DNA from: Dasysyrphus tricinctus
Taxonomy: Eukaryota; Arthropoda; Insecta; Diptera; Syrphidae
Direction of reading: 5' to 3'
DNA length: 64,000 nt
NCBI GenBank assembly: GCA_963921185.1
Contig: OY992534.1
Location: forward strand, 3,425,299-3,489,298
Shown here: in pieces, positions 1-18,300 of the stretch
How positions within the stretch are numbered: position 1 is the first letter of the stretch
Layout: every line of letters starts with the position of its first letter
Translations under genes and position numbers: made by a program
Notes under the pieces: model-generated
Told to the model about the DNA's origin: nothing
Databases searched by the model: none
The model's input: only the letters and a program-made list of their open reading frames with translations

Positions 1-6671
<6,671 letters not shown>

Positions 6672-6877
6672 CCTTTAAGGGGAGCGAAGAAATGCTTTAT
6701 GCACCGTAAGGAGGCCTTTTGGCGTTGACCCATGACCATCCCCGTGTGTCGGACTGTTGAGGTATGTATAGACATACCGACTAAAACTCCATCATAACCC
6801 TTTTGGCTTCTGACCCACCCCCCCCGGGACCGCTCTTTGCATTACTTCAGGGGGGTTGTCATGATTCCCTTGCGGGA

Positions 6878-9800
6878 TTAACTTACGGGTTCAACTGTTT
6901 CCCGATCATTTTCTTCTTCTCTTTTCTTTCTTCTGAGAATATGTTCTATGAGCGTACAGATTTTATTCCAGTTTTGTTCACTGTTTAGCATCTTCTCCAC
7001 TATGTTCTCTGGCGTGATGTCTCCAATGCTGCTTACCAGATCTCGACGTTCGGCTTCCCATCTCCTACAGGCGAAAAAAGTGTGATGGACATCGTCTGTT
7101 GCAGAGTCCTCGTACTGACAGGCTGGACTATTCTTTTTGCCAATTTTGTGGAGGAAAGCGTTGAAATAACCGTGTCCGGTGAGAAACTGGGTGATATAAT
7201 AGTTAACTTCGCCGTGTTTCCGGTCATTCCAATCGGCTACGTTTCTGATCAGCCTTGCTGTCCACCGTCCTCTGCTCTCCGAGCTCCAGCGCTCTTGCCA
7301 CTTCTGCTGGGTGTTTTGTTTTGCCTCCTCGGTTGCCGCTTCCAGTCCAATTTCCACTTTTTTGTCGTAGGCGTACTTTCTTTCTGCCGCAAGAAGATCG
7401 ATGGGCGTCACTCCAGCGACCACTAGGACGGCTGGCTCCGACACTGTTCGGTATGAGCTGGCTACTCGAAGGGCTCCGCGTCTTTGTACGGCTGCCATCT
7501 GTTTTCGGTACTTCTCTTGTTTTAGTGAATCTGCCCAGATTTCGCTTCCATACAGAAGAACGGCGTGTGTTGTGGACATCAGCAGCTTTCGCTTACCGGC
7601 TGTCGGTCCACCGACATTTGCCATCAATCTGCTGAGTGACGCAGTTGTTTTCGAGGCTCTTTCAGCTGCTGTTTTTATTTGCTGCCAGAAAGTTAGCTTT
7701 GTGTCTAGCCTCAATCCCAGATACTTTACCGCATCGCTGCTTCCTATAACTTCGTTATCGATTTGAAAGTCAATTATAGTTGGGATCCTCTTCTTCGTCA
7801 GTAGGACTATCTCCGTTTTCTCTGTTGCCAGACTAAGCCCGTGGTCGTCCATCCAAGAGTTCACTCGTCGCATGACTTGGCTTAACTTTCTTTGCGCGTT
7901 CTCGGCGTCTCTTGCTGTTATCACCGCTGCGATGTCATCAGCATAACCGACTAGGAAGGTGTTTTCAGGCATATTCATGCGAAGTATGTCATCGTAGGAG
8001 ATGTTCCAGAGATCTGGTCCTAAGATTGATCCTTGCGCTGCACCTGATGTTACTTCTTTTCTCCGCGGGCCTTCTGTGGTTTCGTAGATCAACTCTCGAT
8101 CCCTGAGATAATCCTTCACTATTCGTAGGAGATACGCTGGTATATGGAATCTCCTTTCAAGCGCGTTGAGGATGTCGCTCCACCTGGCCGAATTGAAAGC
8201 ATTTCGAACGTCCAGGGTTGCTAGCAACACAATCTTCTTGGAGTGGTGATTTCCCTGTTGCGCGATTTGGGCGGCGTCCACTACTTCTTTAATGGCTCCA
8301 ATAGTAGATCTGCCTCTCCTAAAGCCATACTGTCTCTCTGACAAGTCACCTGATGTCTGTACTGCAGCTATCAGCCGTGGTTTCAGTAACTTTTCAAAGA
8401 GTTTGCCCGCGGTGTCCAGCATGCACAGAGGTCTGTATGCCGATGGGGAGTCCGGGTCTCCCTTGCCTTTGCTGATCAGCACCAGGCGTTGTTGTTTCCA
8501 ACTCTTGGGAAATACGCCTTCCTCAAGACAGCTGTTGAACATGTTCAGCATCAGGTGGGGGCATGTTTGAGCGGTCACTTTTAGCACTTCTGCGGGGATT
8601 CCGTCGGGGCCGGGGGCTTTTTTGTTTTGCAGCGACTGCACAGCTGTGCTCAACTCTTCCTCGCTAAAAGCTGGGATATCCTGTCGTTCGACCGATGTGT
8701 TGTCGGGTGGTCTGACTGGGTGAATTGGGAAGAGTGAGTTTACGATGCGGTTCATCTTTTCTTCATTGAGGACGGGGGGTGCCATCTGTGCTCCTAGCTT
8801 CCGCATTACAATCTTGTAGCCCAGTCCCCAGGGGTCATTGTTTACGTCACGGCGCAGATCCTCCCACTTCTGTTTCTTGCTCGAATTGATGGCCTTCTTG
8901 AGCTCGGATCTTTTGGTTCTGAATTCTGCTACTGCAGCCTCCGTAGATTCAGCGTGTCTCCTTCGTCCCCTAGTAACTATGCGTCGGAGTTGTAAGCATC
9001 TCCGACGGAGCGCAGCTATCTCCTCTGTCCACCAGTACACTGGGCCTCGTTTTCTGTTGGTACTACTCGTCCGAGGCATGGACAAATCGCAAGCTAGCCG
9101 AATTAGTGTCATCGTGGCTTCAGCTTTCATTTCTGCAGGTCCCGGAGTGAGAAGCGTGGCGCTTACCCCCTCTTCGATAACGGAGTTGAAAATCTCTACG
9201 TTGAGTCTGTTAATATTCCACCTTGGAGCCCGACTGTAGCTTCCATTTGAGGGTCGTTGGTGCTCTTCCAGCTCAAAGATGATATACTGGTGGTCACTTC
9301 CTGTGTAGTCTTCAATGACTCGCCAGTTTTTAATCCTTGCAGATGTTGATTCTGTGGCAAATGTTACGTCTGGGATGGTGCCTCTATCTCCTGGTCTCCT
9401 GAAAGTTGGGGTGTCTCCTACATTCACAACGTTGAGTCCTCGCCTCGCGGCCATCTCGAGTATTTGCCTTCCTCGAGAATCCGTAGTTGGCATCCCCCAC
9501 TCTTGGGCTCTAGCGTTGAAGTCGCCCGCGACCAGTATCTCTCCTTCCGTGTTAGACATGAAGTCTTCCAGGTCTTCCAGTTTCTGTCGGAACTCATCGA
9601 TCCTGTCGTTCGGGCTGAGGTAGGTACTTATTATTGTGAGTGCCTCACACTTCACCCAGACAAAGCCTATTCCTGTGCCTTGGCCTTTTACGGAGAGCTT
9701 CCTTAGATCTGGGATCCATATAGCAGCGGTTCCAAGCGAGTCTGATGTCCAATTTGGTTGGTTCTTATTGGTGTATTGTTCGCTGATGATGAGCGCATCT

Positions 9801-9883
9801 ACTTGCAGTTCACCTATAAGTTTGACCAGGAGGTTGTCCGCTGTTTGGCTCCTGTGGACATTCGCTTGCATTATTTTGGTCAT
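6878..9883 (-). CDS. R1-clade LINE ORF2: APE endonuclease plus reverse transcriptase
   Basis: The protein (1,001 residues) is intact. I start it at the ATG at 9883 (MTKIMQAN) and not at an earlier in-frame codon, because this ATG overlaps the ORF1 stop as ATGA, the usual coupled arrangement in this clade. An apurinic-type endonuclease comes first: GDFNAR near residue 120 and SDH near 195. The RT follows, with APGPDGIPAE, AYRPLCML, ATLDVRNAFN, AAQGSILGP and the YADD box near 647-650. A C-terminal Cys/His knuckle (C-x-Y-E-D ... HH ... C) lies near 921-938. WWTEEIAALRRR between endonuclease and RT is typical of R1-clade proteins. It would nick the genomic target and reverse transcribe the element RNA. 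No stop or frameshift was seen, so the copy may be recent. Confidence 0.92.
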   Translation of the reverse strand: MTKIMQANVHRSQTADNLLVKLIGELQVDALIISEQYTNKNQPNWTSDSLGTAAIWIPDLRKLSVKGQGTGIGFVWVKCEALTIISTYLSPNDRIDEFRQKLEDLEDFMSNTEGEILVAGDFNARAQEWGMPTTDSRGRQILEMAARRGLNVVNVGDTPTFRRPGDRGTIPDVTFATESTSARIKNWRVIEDYTGSDHQYIIFELEEHQRPSNGSYSRAPRWNINRLNVEIFNSVIEEGVSATLLTPGPAEMKAEATMTLIRLACDLSMPRTSSTNRKRGPVYWWTEEIAALRRRCLQLRRIVTRGRRRHAESTEAAVAEFRTKRSELKKAINSSKKQKWEDLRRDVNNDPWGLGYKIVMRKLGAQMAPPVLNEEKMNRIVNSLFPIHPVRPPDNTSVERQDIPAFSEEELSTAVQSLQNKKAPGPDGIPAEVLKVTAQTCPHLMLNMFNSCLEEGVFPKSWKQQRLVLISKGKGDPDSPSAYRPLCMLDTAGKLFEKLLKPRLIAAVQTSGDLSERQYGFRRGRSTIGAIKEVVDAAQIAQQGNHHSKKIVLLATLDVRNAFNSARWSDILNALERRFHIPAYLLRIVKDYLRDRELIYETTEGPRRKEVTSGAAQGSILGPDLWNISYDDILRMNMPENTFLVGYADDIAAVITARDAENAQRKLSQVMRRVNSWMDDHGLSLATEKTEIVLLTKKRIPTIIDFQIDNEVIGSSDAVKYLGLRLDTKLTFWQQIKTAAERASKTTASLSRLMANVGGPTAGKRKLLMSTTHAVLLYGSEIWADSLKQEKYRKQMAAVQRRGALRVASSYRTVSEPAVLVVAGVTPIDLLAAERKYAYDKKVEIGLEAATEEAKQNTQQKWQERWSSESRGRWTARLIRNVADWNDRKHGEVNYYITQFLTGHGYFNAFLHKIGKKNSPACQYEDSATDDVHHTFFACRRWEAERRDLVSSIGDITPENIVEKMLNSEQNWNKICTLIEHILRRKKREEENDRETVEPVS

Positions 9884-10164
9884 TTTGAGGAAGACTTCTT
9901 CGCTATTGCTAGTGCGTGTCGGAAAACTTGGCACTGGCCTGACCCTGGCACGTGGTCCAAGAGCAATGGTGGAGCTTCAAGGTCCGCGCATAAGCAGCAC
10001 TTTGGTGGATTTTCACAGTCCTTCTTTTTGTGGCCCTTTTCACCGCAATTGAAGCACAATCCTCGTCCTTTCCTGTCAACCCCGCTACATATTGCTTGTC
10101 GGTGTCCATATCCAAAGCACCTGAAGCAACGTGTGACCTCAGTTCTACGTCGAATTCTGCACTG
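9880..10164 (-). CDS. R1-clade LINE ORF1, C-terminal zinc-knuckle part (cut by gap)
   Basis: Ninety-four codons and a stop are visible. They encode two CCHC knuckles, CFRCFGYGHRQAIC and CFNCGEKGHKKKDC, then a third Cys-rich motif starting CCLC and closing with GSGQC. Such triple knuckles end the RNA-binding gag-like ORF1 of R1- and I-type LINEs. The TGA stop at 9880-9882 overlaps the ORF2 start. Everything upstream is in the assembly gap, and the sequence beyond the gap (from 10366) does not continue this frame. Confidence 0.85.
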   Translation of the reverse strand, partial: QCRIRRRTEVTRCFRCFGYGHRQAICSGVDRKGRGLCFNCGEKGHKKKDCENPPKCCLCADLEAPPLLLDHVPGSGQCQVFRHALAIAKKSSSK

Positions 10165-10165
10165 C

Positions 10166-10365
10166 NNNNNNNNNNNNNNNNNNNNNNNNNNNNNNNNNNN
10201 NNNNNNNNNNNNNNNNNNNNNNNNNNNNNNNNNNNNNNNNNNNNNNNNNNNNNNNNNNNNNNNNNNNNNNNNNNNNNNNNNNNNNNNNNNNNNNNNNNNN
10301 NNNNNNNNNNNNNNNNNNNNNNNNNNNNNNNNNNNNNNNNNNNNNNNNNNNNNNNNNNNNNNNNN
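10166..10365. other. Assembly gap, 200 N
   Basis: Exactly 200 N, a typical placeholder length, so the true size is unknown. It interrupts ORF1 of the R1-clade LINE. The missing 5' part of that element is expected to be longer than 200 bp. Confidence 0.99.
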
Positions 10366-12250
10366 TCTAGGAAAGTGCCCTTGTTTTGAACAATGAGTTT
10401 TTGTTTGAGATAGAGAGGAGGGGTGAAAATTTCACGACAGCTATCAACTTTTGGAGAAAATTGCCCCAGTACAAATTTAGGTTTCAATAACTATACCAAA
10501 ACAAAATTCAAGTTGGATACGATTGATATTTTTTTAAATCTCGCATATCGAAATTCGTATTATATAAAAACTAAAAATTCGTACCTATGAAGTAATTACT
10601 TTGAATAAAAATAGAAAAAGCGATAAAATACGAACTTTTGTGGTTATGAGGGAATTAAGAAAATACGAAACTTCGATGTGAAGAATTTAATTAAAAAATA
10701 CGACATTTTGATATTTAGATATTTTGGTTAGCGATAAAACGTACCGATCCCAAAAAATTACAAAACTTTTTTCCTCGAGCGAAAGATATAGGCTGATTTA
10801 TATTTTTCATTCAAAAAGCGCGTAGTACTGTTATACGATTTTTTCAGACAAACTTGTAAAAAGTGGTGGAGGATGACTCGTGACCTGGTAGGATTCAGGT
10901 GCAAACCATTTTTAAACCACGTCTGAAAATTAGAAATATCTTCTTTAAATTGTTATATGCAATATTTGGTATAATCGAGAAACGTTGCACGTCACCCGCA
11001 TAAATATGTATCAACGTTTCTTTTACACACAACAAATGGTAAGTTATATGGTTTAAAAGAAAATACCCATGCACATTGGTTTTGAATTTCTGATCGTGAT
11101 AGAGCAATGCAAAGCATTCCGCATTCGTATTGTATAGCGAAAGAAAGAATCTATGTCCGAGATTGCAGTCAAGTATAAAGTGATGGACATACCAGAAAAG
11201 GCGAGTTAAATAAATAATGTATTTCAATAGCGAAAATCAGCTTATCTAGTCTTGATTTAATCATTATAAAAGATCAATTCCAAAACTGCTAAAAAGTACG
11301 AAAGGCTATTACCTCTATTTGACTTTTTAAAATTACTCTTTTTAAAATTTTTCCAACTAGCTACGTTAGATGTTTTTCACTCTTAGCCAACGATACAATG
11401 ACCAAAGTCATGTACCAGCGATTAAAAACCAGAAACTCTCTCAAACAGAAACAGACATTTTTGGTTTAAATTCCGGATTATATTTAAGACATGAAACCAA
11501 ACGTCTCTTCAAAAATCCAACCCGGTTTTCGTAGTTTTGTCCTTATTTGACTAATTTCCGTGGTGAGGTTTGTTTAAACAATAACTACGAATTGCAATAT
11601 GATAATAAATTCTTGTGGATATTTTTTTAAGGGAAATCTTTCCCAGGAAATATTTTCATTTGAATATTTCTCAACTTCAGTTTCTTTAAATATAATTCAT
11701 TTTTGTATAATATTAAGCACTATATATAGGTACAAAATTAGTGTAAATAAATTTGTTTTTCCCTAATAATATGTGAAACTTAGTATAGAATGATTTTAAT
11801 TTAACTATGTAGTTTCAAACAATAACAAAACATATTAATTAAATATAAAATTAAGAGAAAAACTGAAATAATTGTATCCACAGGCAGAGCAAGAAAAACT
11901 AAATGTTTGCCAAAAATTATGCCGTTTGGTTCTCTGGGAAATACTTGTTTTTTTTTTTGTATAGAGAAAATTAGAGTATTGATATTTTGCAGATGACTTC
12001 TCTCACATTTTTCTTCAACTCTAATACTAAATTATAAACGTTTTTTGTTGCCTTCCCAAAGTGGAGGTTTGTTTTCTTTCATGAATATTTTAAAAAAGTT
12101 TTGTATAAATATATTTATGGTGGAGTAATTAAAAATTTTAAAATATGTATAGGTAAATATATTTAATTTCTATGAAGAAGAAAAGTTTTTTTTTTTGTTT
12201 TTTATATCAAATCATAATTTTTTTAAATAAATTAAAACTGAAAAACTTAC
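10366..12250. other. Non-coding AT-rich tract downstream of the last visible PMCA exon
   Basis: No gene, RNA or clear repeat was seen. It begins directly after the PMCA donor at 12250/12249 in the minus-strand sense, so it is the start of a PMCA intron. I looked for the expected calmodulin-binding exon here on the minus strand and did not find it. Confidence 0.7.
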
Positions 12251-12389
12251 TTGTGTCTGTAAACGTGTTAGGCCTCGAATCCATAGAATTTGTCCCGCTC
12301 GTGGTTTTTTATCTGAATCAATTGAATCGAATCGTTCTTCACCTAAATTCATCGCTTCTGTATATTCTTCGGGATGACCACGACCCCAC
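12251..12389 (-). CDS. PMCA: PMCA coding exon 14 (start of C-terminal regulatory tail)
   Basis: After an aattacag acceptor it encodes WGRGHPEEYTEAMNLGEERF, DSIDSDKKPRAGQILWIRGL and TRLQTQ, then a gtaagttt donor in phase 0. TRLQTQ directly precedes the calmodulin-binding domain in animal PMCAs, so at least one more coding exon must exist further left. Reading through the donor gives only a dozen more residues before a stop near 12212; I do not claim that as an isoform. Confidence 0.93.
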
Positions 12390-15300
12390 CTGTAATTAAG
12401 AAATAAAAAAATGAAAACGATACAAAAATTAAACAAAATATAAACAAGCAAGTTGTTACTATTTCTTTTTATTAAACAAAAATCTAAGATTGTATATTTA
12501 TATAAAAGATGATAGAAGAAATATGTTCTTATTTTTATTAGTTTTAAGTAGCAGTTGTTTCAATTTTTGTATTATGTAAATCATTCTCTTGCAGCTTTGA
12601 TACAGAAATTAATATTTTTTTTTGTATATTTATACATTGAATTAAATGTGCTTAGCAGAACATGCAACAACACATAAGTAGTTAAATATATACGGAACAA
12701 TTTTGTCTATGTGTTTAGATATTATCTAATTTTTTTTAATAAACTTAACATTTTTGTTCAAGAATTAGTTAATCCAATTTAATACAGTGGTGATGTATAA
12801 TTATGTCCATGTAAATAGGAAAAATTAAATTAAATTTTTAATGAGTGAATTATATCAAAGAAAAGTATTCATTAGTATAGAGTTCTAGTATTTTCTGTTT
12901 TTTTTTTCACTTCTATCATACAATCTATTGAAATTGATATTCCACTAGGAGTCCCAAAAATATCACCATCACATTTATCACAGAGTCAATAATAATAGGA
13001 ATTCAACTACGTTGCACTCATATCTCGTAAAAGAAACACCCCAAAACTATCAAAAACTTGCTCGTAGAAGAAACAAGTGATAGTTTTTTCTTTTTTTTGG
13101 GGGGTGGGGGGGGGGGGGGGGGTGGGTGTAGGTGGAAGATTCGTAGTAGAATTCCGATCAAAGCTAAATCTATGATAATATCTACTACCGCCGAATTATG
13201 GTGTAATGAAAAAAAAAAGTTAGGTCTAATACAAAATCTAATCCATGTACAGATAAAAGCACGAAATTGCATGTAAAAATTACATCCAAAAGTGCAATAA
13301 AGTCAAGTGTTCATGCAAATTAGTTTTTTTTTTATATTCGTAGTTGAATTCCGATTACAATGGATTCTTTGATAGAAATGGTTTGCTTTTTTTATCGAAC
13401 AAAGTATGTATTTGTACATCAATGAGAAAAAAAGGAATAATAATAATAAAAATAGAATAATAACAAGAGACAACAACAAAAAAAAATAATACTAAATTAT
13501 ATATATAATAATAACAAAAGAAAAGTTGTTTTAAACAGTTGAATTTTCTGTTGAATGAAATTTTGAATTTTGGTGTTTCGACGATATCGAAAATTTTGTT
13601 TTTAATTATTAATGTTAACATAACAAAACATTTAATGTAGTTGTACATACCCAGTTCGATTGATTGTATTAAAAAAAAACATTTTTGCGTTCACTTTTTT
13701 GTTCATTGCGTTGTTGCCCTTATCCGAGAGTGTGAAGTGAAGATTGATTGAAGAGTTGGATGAATGGAAAATTCATTTTGGCACAAAACCCAAAAATTGT
13801 TTACCTATGTTTTTTAAATATCTATTTGACAAAAAAACATGCAAAACACTGTCCAGCATTAATTCAGTTCAAATTTATGATGATGGATACATTGACACAG
13901 CGCTGTTGAAAAAATGAAGCGAAGCAAAACAAACAACACAAGATATCGAAATAAAAACCATTGATTGCCAAATAATGTTGTTGTTGAGAGAATTTTTATG
14001 AGAGCAGATTTGTCTTTCCAAAAAAAGAAGAAAATGGTGTGGCACGCGGAGGCACTTATTCCAGCTCACTTATATTTGAGTTGAGAAAAAATAAGCTGAA
14101 AATCATTCAACAGAATCCGAATTAATTAAAATCTTAGGATGCAAATTCAGGGAGACTTGCATGGCATTAATGCACACATTAATACATTTTTTTTAAAAAT
14201 TTATCGTCTTGAAAATGTTGAGCATGAAAGTATTAAATTTGAAAAATGGATTTAAGCTTTCACTTAAACTGATGATGAGCAACATGAGAGATTATTTGAA
14301 TTTAGAGTGAATATATTAATGACAGAAAATTTGGTAAAAAGCTGGACAAATTATGTTTTTTGAACTAAAATGCGAGCCACCACCTCCAACATGCAAAGCC
14401 GTTTTAAATATAAAAAGCTGCACCACCGCAAACCTTTGTCGTTTTGATAACTGCCAACAATTATTTTGAAACTATTAACACACCATAAACTAAAGTTTAT
14501 CTCATTTTTTACGCCACGCTTAAATAAAATTTGGTTTGTTTTGTTCTTTTTTTAAATAGATTCTCATATTTACTTTTCAAATTGAAATAAGTTTTTTTGT
14601 TTAACAACCAATATTTGTCAGTTAATAGTTTACAATTTTGAAAAATAACTTTTTTTTTGGTTTGAGTCAATTATAAATATAATATAATTTGTATGTATAT
14701 ATATTTTACTTGTTTTTTCTTTATGATAATCTCAACAAAATTTAATTTTAATGTATAATACTGTAGTTGTTTTGTTTGTTAATTATATTTTAATACTTAA
14801 GTCTTAACTACTATATCAATTTACTATTATTTATTTATTATATTTTTATAAATTTCTAATTTTACTTTTGTGTCTCTGACTCTGACTGTTTATATAATTT
14901 GATTTTAAAATTAAAAATAAATAGAAAACAAAATAACAGGCTTACAGGAAACAACAAAATTAAAATTAACTTCAAAAATAATAAATAAATAGTTTGTTAT
15001 GTTTGTTTTCATTTATAAATACTATGTATTGTATATATATGTAAAATAATCTATGTAAGTACGTATTATGGAGATTCAGAAGTTTGAATAAGCCTATTTC
15101 ACGCTAGGGCATTTTATTTAATACATGTTTTTTCTATTTTTTTTTATGTTTTGTAATGTTATTTATTTCACTACACATATAGCCTATGATGTGATATATA
15201 TTATAGCATTAATATTATAAAATTATGTATTTCAATTCAAGTATTGCATTGATTTGTTTAACAAAAAACCTATTTTTAGTCTTATTTTTATTTTTATTTT

Positions 15301-18300
15301 TATTTTGTCTATCAAATAAAATTTCAAACGGTCATGAACAAAAACAAAAAAGGAAATTAATTCAAAACTAAATTTTGCTGCCTTAAATCAGCACTTACTA
15401 GTCCAGACAGTGAATTCGTGAAAAATTCTCAGAAAATTGTGTGAAAAGCGCCCATCAACGAAAGATCACGAATAAAATTTTGTAGGAATGCATGTACGTA
15501 CTTTAACCACTTTATCAATAAAAAAAAAAATTGATATAATATTATATATTCTCCAAAAATGGCTGACTCGAGCCTTTAAGAGAGTATCGGGAAAGTTGCA
15601 AGTGATAATGCTAACAGACTAAACAATTATAAAGAAAGTTGATAAAAGATGGAAAATATGAGTTTTGTATTAGGGGTAGATTATGATTATTATTAATATA
15701 GAATTCATTCAGTTGTAATTTTGAAAATTAAATTGCAAGATGCATTTGGTTTGTTTTCGTTTCCATAATTTATTTAATAGCTGCGTTTTACTACCTCCGG
15801 GTCTGGGTCGAGGCTATTTCTTAATACTTATTACAAAAACAACATGGGATCTAGGCTTCTATCGAAGTTAATTTCGATAACATAGATATAAGTTTTCAAT
15901 CTGACCAGCAGGCTATTTACCATTGTTGATCATGTCACCGATTTGTCAGCAGTGTAAGGAAAAGAGACAGACCGTACATAAAAAATAAGTAAACAAAAGA
16001 TAAAAAGAGATGGATATATAGCACTGTTTTCGCACTAACTTACATCGTTTCTATTTATTTTCAATGGATGATGGTTGATTAACATAGATGTATGGTGAAT
16101 TTACATGCTTGAAGAAAAGTGGAGTTTGACAAACCACAATGCCAAAAAATAAATATCAAAAGTAGATATATTAGTGCGTGTCTACACTTTTATTTTACTG
16201 AAAGTCCCGTGCCGAAAAATGCTTTCAGTTCCAGAATATCCTTCCCTATCTCACGCAATACATACACCAATACCTGTCACTTGCACAATACAAAATTTAT
16301 CATCATGCCCGGCGCTCAAGCCAAAGATTTATTGTTGAAAGTGGTGCATCGGTGGATTTTGGGTGAAATCTTCGTTCTCTTTCTGTCTTAGTTTCTTTCT
16401 TTTCTTCTAAGTTTCTCACCGGATGCGTCTTTCACAACAACAACCATATATAGAGGCACTAATGAAGATGAACATGTTCGTTTTGCTCCGTCAGTAATTT
16501 GACAGCAAAACTGAAAATTTTTGTTGAGGGGAGGTTGCTGAGGTCTCCGAGATCTCATTTTTCTGAACATGCATAATGTGTTGGCTTTAGAGCACCTTAT
16601 ATGAACAAACCTAAGTATGGAATGGGAAATAAATTGTCAAAATATACACTTCCACTTTCCAATCGTTTTGGACTGTTAACCTGAATAAGTGGATGAAAAT
16701 AAAGCTAGGACCGCACTTGACATTGGAGGAACTACAAAATGGAAATGATAAATATTTGATCTACATAAAAGCTAAATGCAAATATGCAAAATATGCATAT
16801 ATGCAAAATATCAAAACTCACATGCATTGTAAATTGCTTTAATAAAGAAGGAGATAGAAACAATGCAATGATGATGAAAATCAGAAAAAGTTTTCACAAA
16901 TGCAGTGTAATGATGTTAATATAATTCTCAAAATTTCAAAACCCTAAAAAAAAAAATTTACTATGTTCTTGGTTTTTGATAGAAGTCATGGATTTGAAAA
17001 GTGAGTTCGTGTGGAGGGAATATGATCGAATTCAAAATGGGGGAAAGCAATTTATTACAACAACACAAAGATTGTATTTGGAAAAATAGATCAATGTAAA
17101 TGCCAACTTAGTGAACAGCTGTAAATTTTGTTTGTTCTTTGATTCTGACGTCTGGGGGGAAATTCTAAATTGCAAATTACGCAACCATGCATTTTAACTA
17201 CGTTAACATAGGGTATTGGAGTGAGATTGAAGCTCGCTTCGACTCTTTGTAAACTTGAATCGATTTGAAATTGGGCTTGTTTCGACTCATTCGCGCTCGA
17301 GGAGTGAAGTCGCGTCGAAATTTGTGACGAATAAATAAGATCGAAGAGTTGGTTTTACAGATAATGCATTATGAACCGTTTATTTGCATGTTTATGAATA
17401 AATGTGATATACATAGCTTCAATAGATACGCATAAAAGGTACTCGTGTTTATTCAATTTTAATTGTTTTGCACTGAAATTAAAACCTAAATGACATTTAA
17501 TTTTGTTCTGTAATTTTAAAATATCGTCGCCGTTCAATCAAAACTCCTTAACTCCATTTTTTCAGAACTGAGATACCTCTCGCAAATACGATATATTTAG
17601 TAAAACATAGAGCTTTTAGTTCTGTAAAAGATCTCTAAGTCTTATGATGGTCTATTTCTAAAGGAAAAATTACCCGAATTCAAACATTTTCAAATTTTGG
17701 TCACTAAAAATCGATAAAAAGTACAGATACCTCAAAATAAATCAAAATGGACTTAGGGAGTTTTCATTAAACGACGACGATATATAAATATATATATATG
17801 CTAAAATTCTGTATTCTTATTTTTATACTGAAGTGTAGTCCCGTCAACGTTAAGTGCTTTCTGACCTTTATTTTTCATGCAGACCATATATTGAACAGAC
17901 CTAATTTCCCAATACTATTGGAAAGTGGAAGTATTTGTTGTAAAAATTAATATTCATTGGAATTCGAAGTGTTCATTTTCATTGGAATAATATTTAATTT
18001 TTGAATCGAGTTTTTGTTAAAATTATAAATATTTATAAAATAAAAATATTATTCGCTTAATCCTCGGGAAATTTCGAATCTTTTGACACCTCATTCATTA
18101 AAATCGGTTCAGTGTGTGAGCTTAAAAAGGGAGACATACTACAGAAATAATATATATGATTTTTTTTAACTATGCATATTTGTCCGCTTACTTATTAGAC
18201 GTACATTTCGTCTGTCAAAGCATTTACGAAAACTTGTGATGGGGACTTTTTACAATATTGTCTTCTGTACTTTTTTCCAAAATATTGCTATCACTACGTG

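Noticed and set aside
12212..12250. PMCA isoform ending by read-through of exon 14
   Set aside because: It would add only about a dozen residues of intron sequence, and a strong donor is present; no evidence for it.
16119..16391. 90-codon plus-strand frame in PMCA intron 13
   Set aside because: No family motif, no splice context, and composition like the rest of the intron.
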